Origin: QZLE01 sp033852135 | GTDB taxonomy: Bacteria > Pseudomonadota > Gammaproteobacteria > QZLD01 | Direction: 5' to 3' | NCBI GenBank assembly: GCA_033852135.1 | Contig: JAWSVB010000004.1 | Location: forward strand, 124,001-188,000 | Length of the DNA stretch: 64,000 bases | Part shown: positions 55,378 through 64,000 of the stretch, one piece after another | How the letters are laid out: each line of letters begins with the position of its first letter | How positions within the stretch are numbered: position 1 is the first letter of the stretch | Made by a program: the position numbers and the translations under genes | Notes under the pieces: generated by a model | The model's input: only the letters and a program-made list of their open reading frames with translations | Databases searched by the model: none | Told to the model about the DNA's origin: nothing

Positions 55378-55453
55378 CAATGATTACATCGTCAAACCTT
55401 TTGCACCTATCAGCATAAAGCAGAAGCTGGATCAAATTTTTTGGGAAGAGTAA
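55378..55453 (+). pseudogene. Remnant of a second response-regulator gene 3' end
   Basis: 76 bases match 50099-50174 of the CheY-like gene with about seven substitutions; the last 69 bases have five. It keeps the codons for YIVKPFAPISIKQKLDQIF and a TAA stop in frame, but nothing upstream matches the receiver domain. It has the same orientation as the intact gene, on the other side of the giant gene. Confidence 0.85.
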
Positions 55454-55466
55454 GCGTTAATATCTG

Positions 55467-55492
55467 GGCTACATCTAAAAAGGTGCAGCCCA
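55467..55492. terminator. Weak hairpin after the glycine-zipper lipoprotein gene
   Basis: GGGCTACA/TGCAGCCC with one mismatch and a loop of about ten bases, eight bases past the lipoprotein stop; T run weak. Confidence 0.35.
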
Positions 55493-55499
55493 ATGTTAA

Positions 55500-55958
55500 T
55501 TACCGAGTAACCCTTGTTTCACCGCCACGTGAAAGAACCCTCACCCGATCTCCGCGTCTAAAGTCATCCCTCTCATCTTTACCCTGAACGACAGCGATAG
55601 TTTTACCATTATCAAGTTCGATTACTAGCTCTACCCCCTGCTCTTTCATCACTTCTCCCTCAACTTTATTACCGATGATTCCACCAGCTAAAGCTCCGAT
55701 AATAGTAGTAATTGCCTTTCCACGACCACCGCCAGCTGAATTTCCAGCTATTCCACCAATTGCTGCGCCACTAATAGTACCAACTCCGCGCTCATCTCTT
55801 TCGATAGTTACATCTCTTACATCAACTAAAGTTCCCATTAGAACTTCATAGCTACGACGCGATTGACTATCGGAATAACTTCTACCAGATGTGCTTTGCG
55901 CGCAACCTGTGATTAATACTGAAAAAATCACGAAAAAGGTTATTATTAACTTATTCAT
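55500..55958 (-). CDS. Glycine-zipper outer membrane lipoprotein (SlyB/PcP-like)
   Basis: 152 residues. The lipobox is LITGC (Cys19). The mature part has an Arg/Ser-rich stretch and a glycine-zipper hairpin (GTISGAAIGGIAGNSAGGG and IIGALAGGIIGNKVEG, about 60-105), followed by a beta-rich C-terminus (VELVIELDNGK, GDRVRVLSRGG). This is the layout of the 17-kDa surface antigen/SlyB/PcP family. It has no functional neighbour here. Confidence 0.88.
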   Translation of the reverse strand: MNKLIITFFVIFSVLITGCAQSTSGRSYSDSQSRRSYEVLMGTLVDVRDVTIERDERGVGTISGAAIGGIAGNSAGGGRGKAITTIIGALAGGIIGNKVEGEVMKEQGVELVIELDNGKTIAVVQGKDERDDFRRGDRVRVLSRGGETRVTR

Positions 55959-56151
55959 TGTTTATCTCCCATAAATCCTATTTTTCATCCATGTATTACT
56001 TAACTGCTCTCATAGCAGCCCACTCCTGAAAACAAGAGTACCACTTAAAAGTTTAGTTCAAAAACAAGGTTGTTGCGGACATAATTTTTTTTATGGCAAT
56101 TTTTTTGCCGTACCAAAGCATGTAACACTTATAGCAAATGCCCCCAAAGTT

Positions 56152-56916
56152 CTATTTATTCTTAGATTGCTGCTCTATCAGTTTGGCGTACTTTACCATG
56201 CTATTTATACAACCAATTAGAATATGGATAAGTCCCGGCACCCCATCCTGAAAGCCACGACGGATAAAATAGAATTTTACGAATCGAGTAATTGGGCTCA
56301 CTAGCATTCTTGAAACACTTGCGCGTTTCCCTTTTGCAAACATCGCTTCTGCCTGGAGCGAAGTATACCGATTTTGTTTCTGCAGGTAGTCAGATATTCC
56401 ATCCTCTGACTCATGCAAAATATCGCCTTTTAGTAGCCCTACCTTTTCATCAGTAACTACATGTTCATGCACACTGTGATCGCTCCAACGGGCATGCTTT
56501 TTATGGAATAATCGTAAATTGTGATCAGGGTAGCCTTCCCCATGTTTTAACCATCTACCAAGAAATCTATTACAGCGCGGCATATTAAATGCTTTTAGGT
56601 TTATCTGTTGCTGCTGTTTAAGTGATTCAATCTCTATATTTAGTTCAGAAGAAACTCTCTCATCAGCATCAATACAAAACACCCAGTTATTTTCTGCTTG
56701 CTCAACTGCTAATTGCTTTTGCGCCCCAAATCCAAGCCACTCCTGCTGAATTACCTTGGCACCAAGATCTAAACAGATCTGAATAGTTTTATCTTTACTT
56801 CCGGAATCAACAACTATGATCTCATCTGCAAACTTTAGGCTTTCAATACATTCACGAATACACCCCTCTTCATTGAGAGTGATGATGGTTGCAGAGATTT
56901 TGGTTTGTTCTTCCAT
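56152..56916 (-). CDS. Family 2 glycosyltransferase of LPS core (WaaE/KdtX-like)
   Basis: 254 residues, cytoplasmic face. GT-A fold with SATIITLNEE near residue 8, VVDSGSKDKT near 35, and the metal-binding FCIDADERVS near 80. The closest known types are WaaE/LgtF/KdtX, which add a beta-1,4-glucose to heptose I of the LPS inner core. It lies downstream of waaF on the same strand, which supports an LPS core role; the exact sugar is not visible. Confidence 0.85.
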   Translation of the reverse strand: MEEQTKISATIITLNEEGCIRECIESLKFADEIIVVDSGSKDKTIQICLDLGAKVIQQEWLGFGAQKQLAVEQAENNWVFCIDADERVSSELNIEIESLKQQQQINLKAFNMPRCNRFLGRWLKHGEGYPDHNLRLFHKKHARWSDHSVHEHVVTDEKVGLLKGDILHESEDGISDYLQKQNRYTSLQAEAMFAKGKRASVSRMLVSPITRFVKFYFIRRGFQDGVPGLIHILIGCINSMVKYAKLIEQQSKNK

Positions 56917-57043
56917 TTAATTTCCAATTCAATTTGGATCATATTCAAACAAGATAGCTTCCTTGAGCATACTCGAAAGGCTCAGCAGACTTGCTTACCT
57001 AAGCGCCATGAACGCAGATTTTTCAAGGAGCACGTGCAGTAGC

Positions 57044-58060
57044 TTAAATAGCGATCTGTTTCAGCACCATCTCCGGAGTAATATCTGTTAAACATTTAAG
57101 ATGTCCCTCCGGGCACTCTCGCTGCATACATGGGCGACAGACCATATCCAGCTCCATAATTTTGGCTTTTTTGGTCAGTGGTGGGGTAAACGATGGATTA
57201 GATGACCCATAGATAGCTATCAGTTTGCATCCAAGCGCTGCTGCCACATGCATTAACCCAGAGTCATTAGTTATAACTAAATCAGCTAGCGACATTATAT
57301 CTATCGCCTGACCTAATTCGGTCTTGCCGGTCATATCTTGCGCCTTACCGTCGCAGATTTCATTTATGCCTTGAGCAAGCATACTCTCTTTATGCGAACC
57401 CATGATCCACACATCACAACCATCTTTTATCTTTTGCTTTGCTAAAGCTCCAAAATGCTCAACTGGCCAGCGTTTGGCATTGCCATACTCTGCACCTGGA
57501 CACATTACTATTACAGGTTTTTTCGGCGCTAATATTCCTAGCATTGATAAAGCATTGATCCCATCATCACGCTCTACATCAATTGATGGAGCCATAACAT
57601 CAGGAATCTCTTTAGTAGCTTCCTGACTAGATAGTGCCACAAAACGCTGCACCGTCATGGTTAGTAAATTTTTATCTAATTTACGCGCATCATTAAGGAC
57701 GCCATAACGCAGCTCACCAACATAACCCGTTCTTTTGGGTATCTTTGCCCAAAAGGGGATAAGCGCTGATTTATATGAATTAGGGAGGACTATTGACCAA
57801 TCATATCTTTTTTCTCGCATCGAATAACCGATACGATACCTAGCTTTCAGCTGTACCTGACCATGGCCAACAGGCATATGAATCGCCTCACGCACCTGCG
57901 ACATTCTCTCCAACAAAGGACTAGTCCATCCTGGGGCCAAAACATCGATCTCTGCATGTGGATATTCAGATTTAAGTGCTTTGAACAGGCTTTGCGCCAT
58001 GATCATGTCGCCAACCCAGGATGGGCCGACGACCAATATTGATTTTATATCTTTTCCCAT
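57044..58060 (-). CDS. waaF: ADP-heptose:LPS heptosyltransferase II
   Basis: 338 residues, GT9 family. Transfers the second heptose onto the LPS inner core. N-terminal GPSWVGDMIMAQ and the acceptor/nucleotide segments VIMCPGAEYGNAKRWP and NDSGLMHVAAALG are typical of WaaF. It lies 12 bases after ilvE, giving the glnE-ilvE-waaF order seen in many gammaproteobacteria. gmhB, needed for the donor sugar, is at 48416. Confidence 0.95.
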   Translation of the reverse strand: MGKDIKSILVVGPSWVGDMIMAQSLFKALKSEYPHAEIDVLAPGWTSPLLERMSQVREAIHMPVGHGQVQLKARYRIGYSMREKRYDWSIVLPNSYKSALIPFWAKIPKRTGYVGELRYGVLNDARKLDKNLLTMTVQRFVALSSQEATKEIPDVMAPSIDVERDDGINALSMLGILAPKKPVIVMCPGAEYGNAKRWPVEHFGALAKQKIKDGCDVWIMGSHKESMLAQGINEICDGKAQDMTGKTELGQAIDIMSLADLVITNDSGLMHVAAALGCKLIAIYGSSNPSFTPPLTKKAKIMELDMVCRPCMQRECPEGHLKCLTDITPEMVLKQIAI

Positions 58061-58072
58061 AAAAGCTAGTTC

Positions 58073-58996
58073 TTACTCAACGTAAGTAAGCCACTCTGGA
58101 TATTCTTCCCTTCTGCCATGAACCTGGTCGAAGTACATAGTTTGTAGCTTTTCAGTTATCGGTCCTCTTGACCCATTACCGATCTCACGATTATCCAACT
58201 CCCTGATTGGAGTTACTTCAGCAGCACTTCCGGTGAAGAACGCTTCATCTGCAACATAAACCTCATCACGAGTTATGCGCTTTTGCACAATCTCAAGCCC
58301 AAGATCACGTGCCATCTGCATTACAGTTGCACGAGTGATTCCATCAAGTGCTGATGTTAGCTCAGGGGTGTAGATAACTCCTTTCTTAATCATAAAGAAG
58401 TTCTCACCACTACCTTCAGCAACATAGCCTTCAGTATCAAGCAGTAATGCTTCATCATAACCATCTTCTAACGCTTCACGCAGCGCCAATACTGAATTGA
58501 TGTAGTTTCCAGTCGCCTTGGCTTTACACATGGTTACATTTACATGGTGACGAGTGAATGAAGATGTCTTGATACGAATACCGCGTTCAAGATTCTCAGC
58601 GCCAAGGTATGCACCCCATTCCCACGCTGCAACTGCTGTATGGACCTTTAGACCATCAGCTCTAAGACCCATACCTTCACTTCCGTAAAAACAAAGCGGT
58701 CTAATATATGCGCTTTTTAGATTATTCTGTTTAACTGTATCGATGATAGCCTGATTAATCACATCTTCAGTTGTCTCGATCTTCATTCCAAGAATCTTAG
58801 CTGATGCGAATAACCTCTCGGTGTGCTCTTCAAGACGAAAGATCGCTGCACCTTTATCGGTTTCATAAGCACGAATACCCTCAAACACACCAACTCCATA
58901 GTGCAAACTATGAGTTAAAACGTGAATATTTGCTTCACGCCAAGGTACTAGCTCACCATCAAACCAAATTACTCCATCACGATCAGACATTGACAT
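58073..58996 (-). CDS. ilvE: Branched-chain amino acid aminotransferase
   Basis: 307 residues, class IV PLP aminotransferase. It transaminates the keto acids of valine, leucine and isoleucine. N-terminal IWFDGELVPW, HYGVGVFEGIRAY, the PLP lysine in MCKAKATGNYINS, and EGSGENFF are present in order. Typical length. It lies between glnE and waaF; 12 bases separate it from waaF. Confidence 0.96.
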   Translation of the reverse strand: MSMSDRDGVIWFDGELVPWREANIHVLTHSLHYGVGVFEGIRAYETDKGAAIFRLEEHTERLFASAKILGMKIETTEDVINQAIIDTVKQNNLKSAYIRPLCFYGSEGMGLRADGLKVHTAVAAWEWGAYLGAENLERGIRIKTSSFTRHHVNVTMCKAKATGNYINSVLALREALEDGYDEALLLDTEGYVAEGSGENFFMIKKGVIYTPELTSALDGITRATVMQMARDLGLEIVQKRITRDEVYVADEAFFTGSAAEVTPIRELDNREIGNGSRGPITEKLQTMYFDQVHGRREEYPEWLTYVE

Positions 58997-59062
58997 TTTT
59001 TCTTACCCTTTCTGTTCTTTTCTTTGTGGCTTATGCCACCATTGCCTTTTTTACCGCTAACC

Positions 59063-61921
59063 TCAAATGCCTATTGTTCGGTCCCAGATCTCTGAAACTG
59101 CAGCACGAAGTTGTGTAAACTCTGTTCCCTTTACCATTGCTTTTTTCTGCTTGATCGCCAACTTATGCCCTGCTGCTCTGTAGCATCTATATGCTTCGGT
59201 CAGAATTTCAGCATCACCTTGAGCGATAAAACCGGAGTTGGAAAGTTGCTCCAACATGCGAATATTATCAGAAAATTCAATCAGCCCTTCATTTTTTGCG
59301 GCAAAGAGCAGAACATTATACTGCACCAAGAATTCAATGTCAGCGATTCCTCCCTTTCCCTGCTTTAAATCAAAGATTTCCGCATCTTTATTCTCGAGCT
59401 CTGCACGCATACGCTGACGCATTTCGCCAATCTCTTTTTGCAAAAACTCCTGCCCACGATCACGCGTAAGAACATCTTTGCGCACACGTTCAAATTCACT
59501 CTTAATAGCCGCACTACCAGCAACGTAGCGCGCACGTGCCAAAGCTTGGTGTTCCCATGTCCAAGCACTCTCTTTCTGGTATTTTTCAAAGGCATCAATA
59601 CTTGTAACCAACAAGCCTGAATTACCATTTGGTCGCAAACGCATATCAGCTTCATAAAGAACACCTGCTGGCATTCTAGTTGTCAGCAAATGGATAATCT
59701 TTTGCCCTAAACGGGCAAAAAACACTGTGTTATCGACGGGACGTTTTCCATCTGTGGTCTGCTTTTTACCATGACTATCGTGCAAAAACACCATATCCAG
59801 ATCGCTGCTATAACCCAGTTCTATCCCGCCAAGTTTGCCATACGCTACTATTATAAAACCTGGTTTATATTGATCCCCACCATCTAAAACCGCTGTAGGC
59901 TCTCCATGCTTTTCAGTAACCTGCTGCCAAGCTATTTGCAACACCTCTTCCAATACCACTTCGGCAATTTCGGTCAGGCGATCACTAACATGCATAATAT
60001 CAATTGCATTATTTACATCAGCTGCAGCTACTCTTAACACATGAGTATGTTTAAAATGGCGCAGGTGTTCCATGACCTGCTCCAGGTCGTCCATATCTAC
60101 TTGCGCAAGTCGACTTTGCAAATCTTGCTTTAGCGCTTCTTTTTGTAATGGACTGTATAGAGTTTCTGGATGCAGCAAGTCATCAAATAGCACCGGGAAC
60201 TGCGCTAAATACTCTGCTATCCAGGAGCTTGATGCACATAGTTTTACCAGCTGTTTTTGTGCCTGCTCACTCTCAAGCAAAAGAGACACGTAACACGAGC
60301 GATTAATTATTTTTAATAACAGATTAACAATCCGTTTTAGCGCAAGCTCTGGGTCTTCCTCAACACCTATCTCTTCAATTAACCTAGGAACTAAGCGATC
60401 AAGACGGGAACGACCATCCTCTGAAAGAATTCGGCAAGCAGAGCTTTCACGTAATATTTCTAACTGTTTTAGTGTTTCACTAATATCGCTAAATCCAGCT
60501 ACTTTTAAAATTTCAGTGCAATTTGCACAATCCTCACCCAAGCGCCACACCTGGTCGATATCATTCTCTTCCTTCTCTTCAGGACCAGATATAAGCGAAT
60601 CAAAATATGTTTGCACCGTATCCCTTACTTGAGTCAACTCAGCAGTAAAACTCTCCCAGCTTTCATAACCCATACCAAAAACTATACGCTGGCGATCAAT
60701 GTCATTATCAGGCAAATTATGCGTTTGTTCATCGCGTATCGCTTGGATCAGATTTTCTACACGGCGCAAATATCGGTATGAAGAGGTTAATTCATTTGCA
60801 ACTTGCTCCTCAACAACACCCAACTGCTGTAGATTTTTTAATACCTCTTGAATCGGCCGCACCTGTAAGGACTTATCCTTACCCCCACGAATTAACTGAA
60901 ACATCTGCCCAATAAATTCAATCTCGCGAATACCACCCCAGGCAAGTTTAATATTGTTCTCTATCCCCTTACGCTTAACTTCGGCATCAACCATCCCTTT
61001 CATCTCTCGCAGAGATTCAATTGCACCAAAATCTATATAACGGCGATAAACAAATGGGCGCAGGATCTCTAGCATCTCTTCTCCAGCGCCCTTATCACCG
61101 GCTATCACCCGCGCCTTAATCATTGCATAGCGTTCCCAAGAGCGCCCCTGCACCTGATAATAGTTCTCAAAGGAGTTAAAATTCATTGCCAATGGACCAC
61201 TCTTGCCAAATGGGCGCAAACGCATATCTACTCGAAATACAAAGCCATCAGCAGTCTTTTCATCAATTGCGCTTATTAACTGCCTACCTAACCGAGTAAA
61301 AAACTCCTCATTCTCTTTTGGCCTAACCCCATCGGTTTGACCACGCTGTGGATAGCAAAAGATAAGATCGATATCAGAAGAGAAGTTCAGCTCATAAGCG
61401 CCAAGTTTTCCCATCCCAAGCACTATCATATGCTGCTGGTTACCATCGGCATCGCGCGGAACACCTAGCTTTTCACATAACCACTGATATAGTTTACTAA
61501 GGGCTGTATCGACACAGGCATCTGCCAACTCTGACAATGCCAATAATGTTTCATTCAGCGTAGCTAATGAGGTGATTTCGCGCCATGCTATACGACAGAT
61601 CTGCCGATTACGGAAACGACGTAAAACTGCTTTAAGCTGAATCTCATCCGCAACCGCTTCTACTTGTTCAGAAAGTTGTTGCTGATAATCACCCTGCAGG
61701 TACTCTCTCTGCAAATCACCACTTAATAGCAATTCTTGAAATAACTGAGGGCGCTGTTGCGCATAACGACTAACGTATTCACTACAAGCAAATACTTTAG
61801 CTGCGGATTCAAGCAGTTCTTGATTTAGTTCAATACCATCAAGTGCTTCTTGCATACTATTTAAAGTAAAAGCCGCTTCTGATTGAAGTAGTTCTGGGAG
61901 TTTTTTTACTAATTCTTCCAT
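59063..61921 (-). CDS. glnE: Glutamine synthetase adenylyltransferase/deadenylase
   Basis: 952 residues. A bifunctional enzyme that adenylylates and deadenylylates glutamine synthetase under PII control. Two nucleotidyltransferase domains are visible with GMGKLGAYELNFSSDIDL (residues about 170-187) and AYGKLGGIELGYSSDLDMVF (about 695-715). The first is the deadenylylase and the second the adenylylase, as in the family. glnA with its target tyrosine is at 41504. It is upstream of ilvE. Confidence 0.96.
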   Translation of the reverse strand: MEELVKKLPELLQSEAAFTLNSMQEALDGIELNQELLESAAKVFACSEYVSRYAQQRPQLFQELLLSGDLQREYLQGDYQQQLSEQVEAVADEIQLKAVLRRFRNRQICRIAWREITSLATLNETLLALSELADACVDTALSKLYQWLCEKLGVPRDADGNQQHMIVLGMGKLGAYELNFSSDIDLIFCYPQRGQTDGVRPKENEEFFTRLGRQLISAIDEKTADGFVFRVDMRLRPFGKSGPLAMNFNSFENYYQVQGRSWERYAMIKARVIAGDKGAGEEMLEILRPFVYRRYIDFGAIESLREMKGMVDAEVKRKGIENNIKLAWGGIREIEFIGQMFQLIRGGKDKSLQVRPIQEVLKNLQQLGVVEEQVANELTSSYRYLRRVENLIQAIRDEQTHNLPDNDIDRQRIVFGMGYESWESFTAELTQVRDTVQTYFDSLISGPEEKEENDIDQVWRLGEDCANCTEILKVAGFSDISETLKQLEILRESSACRILSEDGRSRLDRLVPRLIEEIGVEEDPELALKRIVNLLLKIINRSCYVSLLLESEQAQKQLVKLCASSSWIAEYLAQFPVLFDDLLHPETLYSPLQKEALKQDLQSRLAQVDMDDLEQVMEHLRHFKHTHVLRVAAADVNNAIDIMHVSDRLTEIAEVVLEEVLQIAWQQVTEKHGEPTAVLDGGDQYKPGFIIVAYGKLGGIELGYSSDLDMVFLHDSHGKKQTTDGKRPVDNTVFFARLGQKIIHLLTTRMPAGVLYEADMRLRPNGNSGLLVTSIDAFEKYQKESAWTWEHQALARARYVAGSAAIKSEFERVRKDVLTRDRGQEFLQKEIGEMRQRMRAELENKDAEIFDLKQGKGGIADIEFLVQYNVLLFAAKNEGLIEFSDNIRMLEQLSNSGFIAQGDAEILTEAYRCYRAAGHKLAIKQKKAMVKGTEFTQLRAAVSEIWDRTIGI

Positions 61922-62004
61922 GGTGATTCCAAATTTTCTCTTAGCAATTTGCTTAGATATTTTGAAAACCGTCTACAGCAGAGGAGCCAAACATAATAGT
62001 TTTG

Positions 62005-62065
62005 TCATTCCCGATATATACATACAGGGATAAAGCTGTCTAGGTTTTCGCATCCGCGAAAATGA
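62005..62065. repeat. MITE-like inverted-repeat element
   Basis: 61 bases beginning TCATTCCCG and ending AAAATGA, with TCATT/AATGA at the ends and partial inward pairing. The left end is shared with the element at 44267-44343. It lies between argA and glnE. Confidence 0.45.
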
Positions 62066-62121
62066 CGGCATCTTTTGCTTTATTGGGCTTCGCAAGCTAA
62101 GCACCAATCCACATTTTAACC

Positions 62122-63435
62122 TTAAATCTCTTTTAAAAATGCCTTGGAGTTGCGTTTAAAGTTATACAGCTTTTGCTTTTCCAACGGCAACTCTTCAATA
62201 TCAATGGTCTCAAAGCCACGCTCTTGAAACCAATGGGCAGTATGGGTGGTCAATACAAACAGTTTCTTAATATTTTTTTGCTGCGCGAACTTTTCTATCC
62301 ACGCCAATAGCTTTGATGCTTTACCTTGGTCACTATAGTCATTCGCTATTGCCAGACATGCAACTTCAGCATAGTCGGCATATGGATACAATCCTCCGCA
62401 ACCAATGGTTACACCATCTCTCTCAATTAAAAAGAAGTGCTCTATCTCCAGTTCCAGATGTTCGCGTGAACGTTTCACCAAAACATCTTGCTCTTCCAGA
62501 GGTTGAATCAACTCTAACATCCCTGGAATATCATCAATCTTGGCCTGGCGGATATTTTCATACCCCTCTTCGGTTATTAACGTTCCAACTCCGTCAATAC
62601 TAAATAGCTCTTGTAGCAATGCTCCATCAATACGCAAATCAAGAAGGTGGGAACGTTTTACCCCCTGCTTGCACGCGGAAGTAGCCTTTTGTAGACACTC
62701 TTTGATCTCCGCAGGTAGCGATGTCATCTTTTCACAATAGTTTTCTGCTTCTGTTGCTGTCAGCTCACGAATTTTTTCTGCTCCATCGCCATAAAGCTGC
62801 AAATCATCATGCAAGAAAAGAAGTTTATCAGCACCAATATCTACTGCCACCCGAGCTGCTATCTCACTGTATGACATATTAAATATCTCACCCGTGGGTG
62901 AATACCCAAGCGGCGAAAGCAAAACTACATCATTGTTCTGCAGATGCGACTCTATAGCCTCAGAATCAACCCGACGCACAACCCCAGTATTGAGAAAATC
63001 TATCCCGTCATGAATTCCATATGGGCGCGCAGTGATAAAATTACCACCAACTACTCTAATGCGTAGACCTTCCATTGGGGAGTTAGACACCCCCATAGAC
63101 AGTAGCGCCTCAATCTCAACCCTTGCATAACTCGCCACATCTTTTACATGCTGCAGTGCCTGTTCATCGGTTATACGTAAACCATCTTTATAGCGTGGCT
63201 TAATTTCAAATTTATGCAAACGCTGGTCGATCTGCTGCCTTATTCCATAAACTAAAACTATCCTGATCCCAATACTGGTCAGAAGAGCAATATCATGGAC
63301 AAAACTGGTAAACTCCTTAGATCCAATTGCACTACCAGCAACGCCCATAACAAAGGTCTTTCCTCTGTGAGCATTGATATATGGAGATGAATCTCTAAAC
63401 CACTTTACAAATTGATGCGTATTATTTGTATTCAT
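62122..63435 (-). CDS. argA: N-acetylglutamate synthase
   Basis: About 437 residues. Makes N-acetylglutamate, the first step of arginine synthesis. It has an amino acid kinase-like N-terminal domain (about 10-290; GKTFVMGVAGSA near residue 24) and a C-terminal GNAT acetyltransferase domain (about 295-437; IGCGGLYPYADYAE and DYSDQGKASKLL). This fusion is the gammaproteobacterial ArgA layout. ATG 63435 or 63441 is preferred: a start at 63513 would lie inside the terminator of the upstream gene. Confidence 0.93.
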   Translation of the reverse strand: MNTNNTHQFVKWFRDSSPYINAHRGKTFVMGVAGSAIGSKEFTSFVHDIALLTSIGIRIVLVYGIRQQIDQRLHKFEIKPRYKDGLRITDEQALQHVKDVASYARVEIEALLSMGVSNSPMEGLRIRVVGGNFITARPYGIHDGIDFLNTGVVRRVDSEAIESHLQNNDVVLLSPLGYSPTGEIFNMSYSEIAARVAVDIGADKLLFLHDDLQLYGDGAEKIRELTATEAENYCEKMTSLPAEIKECLQKATSACKQGVKRSHLLDLRIDGALLQELFSIDGVGTLITEEGYENIRQAKIDDIPGMLELIQPLEEQDVLVKRSREHLELEIEHFFLIERDGVTIGCGGLYPYADYAEVACLAIANDYSDQGKASKLLAWIEKFAQQKNIKKLFVLTTHTAHWFQERGFETIDIEELPLEKQKLYNFKRNSKAFLKEI

Positions 63436-63470
63436 AATCATATTGTAGATTAATTTACTAGTTTCTGAAT

Positions 63471-63508
63471 ACAAAGCAGGCAGGACTATTGCCCTGCCTG
63501 CTTTGTAT
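63471..63508 (-). terminator. Terminator of the SH3-domain protein gene
   Basis: Fourteen-base-pair perfect stem TACAAAGCAGGCAG/CTGCCTGCTTTGTA with a loop of about ten bases, just past the stop at 63529. Confidence 0.8.
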
Positions 63509-63528
63509 ACCAATACTTTTATTCAAAC

Positions 63529-64000
63529 TTAGAGCGAACTCCAGCTAGATTTTTTTTGCCATTTAACCTTTGGAATAATCAACCCTAAGATCAACCCCAA
63601 AAGCAAAATACCGCCTCCAATCATCACCCAAAGCTGGTCATCTTTAGCTTCTAAATCTGAATTAGCTTGTTCAAGAGCTTCAATTTGACGATTGTAATCT
63701 GCTAACTCTTTTTGCAATCCAATATATTTATCTTGAAAAGATATTTCACTACCAAACTCACGTTTTAACTCTTTTAATTCCGCAGATAGAAGCTTATTAC
63801 TACGGGTAAGCTTCTTCTTTTCACTAGATAGCTCTTTTATCTCACTTGATAGTTCTTTATTTGTTTCACGTAACTTATTTGTACGATCCACTAGATCAAG
63901 ATTCTTTTTAGTCAGACCTGCAAGCTGAGTGCGCGCACTCGGTTGCCCCATTAACTGTCTGGTCAATGCCCAGCCAACTGTTCCAGACGGAAGTTGAACC
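63529..64000 (-). CDS. SH3-domain membrane protein (YgiM/TIGR04211-like), 5'-truncated by window edge
   Basis: The reading frame runs off the right edge: before the in-frame TTG at 63966 it continues as LPSGTVGWAL, the end of an SH3b domain (the family reads GxxGWV). A coiled coil rich in Lys, Glu, Ser and Leu (about 100 residues) and a C-terminal membrane helix (GGGILLLGLILGLIIP) follow, with a basic end. It matches the YgiM/TIGR04211 family of SH3-domain inner-membrane proteins. The N-terminus, including a signal peptide, is outside the window. Confidence 0.85.
   Translation of the reverse strand, partial: VQLPSGTVGWALTRQLMGQPSARTQLAGLTKKNLDLVDRTNKLRETNKELSSEIKELSSEKKKLTRSNKLLSAELKELKREFGSEISFQDKYIGLQKELADYNRQIEALEQANSDLEAKDDQLWVMIGGGILLLGLILGLIIPKVKWQKKSSWSSL

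Noticed and set aside
1..64000. CRISPR array, rRNA or complete transposon
   Set aside because: No spaced direct repeats, rRNA-like sequence or transposase frame was seen.

Overview
The window reads as chromosomal DNA of an AT-rich, non-enterobacterial gammaproteobacterium, probably aquatic. That placement rests on gene order: lptM-lysA-dapF-DUF484-xerC, hslVU, ubiE-ubiB, glyQ-glyS-gmhB-plsC, and glnE-ilvE-waaF with a second LPS glycosyltransferase. It also fits the GlyGly-CTERM secreted proteins, a flagellin, and an [FeFe]-hydrogenase maturation GTPase (hydF) that suggests some anaerobic metabolism. No rRNA, tRNA, CRISPR array, transposase or prophage was found.

Layout: 1-9.1 kb holds signalling proteins with degenerate catalytic or phosphorylation sites, mixed with housekeeping genes (plsY, folB-folK, uppP, cca). 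9.2-18.0 kb is a housekeeping block: lysine/peptidoglycan precursor synthesis (lptM, lysA, dapF), xerC, the heat-shock protease HslVU behind a convincing sigma-32 promoter, and ubiquinone synthesis (ubiE, ubiB). 18-28 kb is accessory. It has a gingipain-like (C25) secreted protein bracketed by two palindromes with identical arms, then an alternative (CS1/class 5-like) chaperone-usher fimbrial locus split over both strands: pilin, terminator, chaperone and usher on +, and a second pilin and putative adhesin on -. The usher carries an unusual lysine/serine/threonine/proline-rich N-terminal extension of about 230 residues.

28-37.6 kb holds a thioesterase, a lipoprotein, an orphan GspE/PilB-type ATPase with an extra C-terminal region, a reprolysin-like metalloprotease with a GlyGly-CTERM tail, a DUF2059 protein, a DsbA-like oxidoreductase and a flagellin. 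37.7-45 kb has aspA-hydF, glnA, a PP-loop tRNA-modification-like enzyme, and three copies of a degenerate intergenic repeat, two of which abut stop codons. 45-50 kb is glyQS-gmhB-plsC-response regulator. 50.3-55.0 kb is one 1576-codon gene for a GlyGly-CTERM protein with an esterase-like head and about ten Ig-like repeats. It is bracketed by the response regulator gene and a broken second copy of that gene's 3' end. 55.5-64 kb returns to housekeeping: LPS core genes, ilvE, glnE, argA, and a truncated SH3-domain membrane protein at the edge.

The most noteworthy points are the IM- or signal-tethered-looking usher extension, the active-site losses in two large secreted proteins, the gene remnant that marks a rearrangement around the 4.7-kb gene, and the palindrome pair around the C25-like gene.
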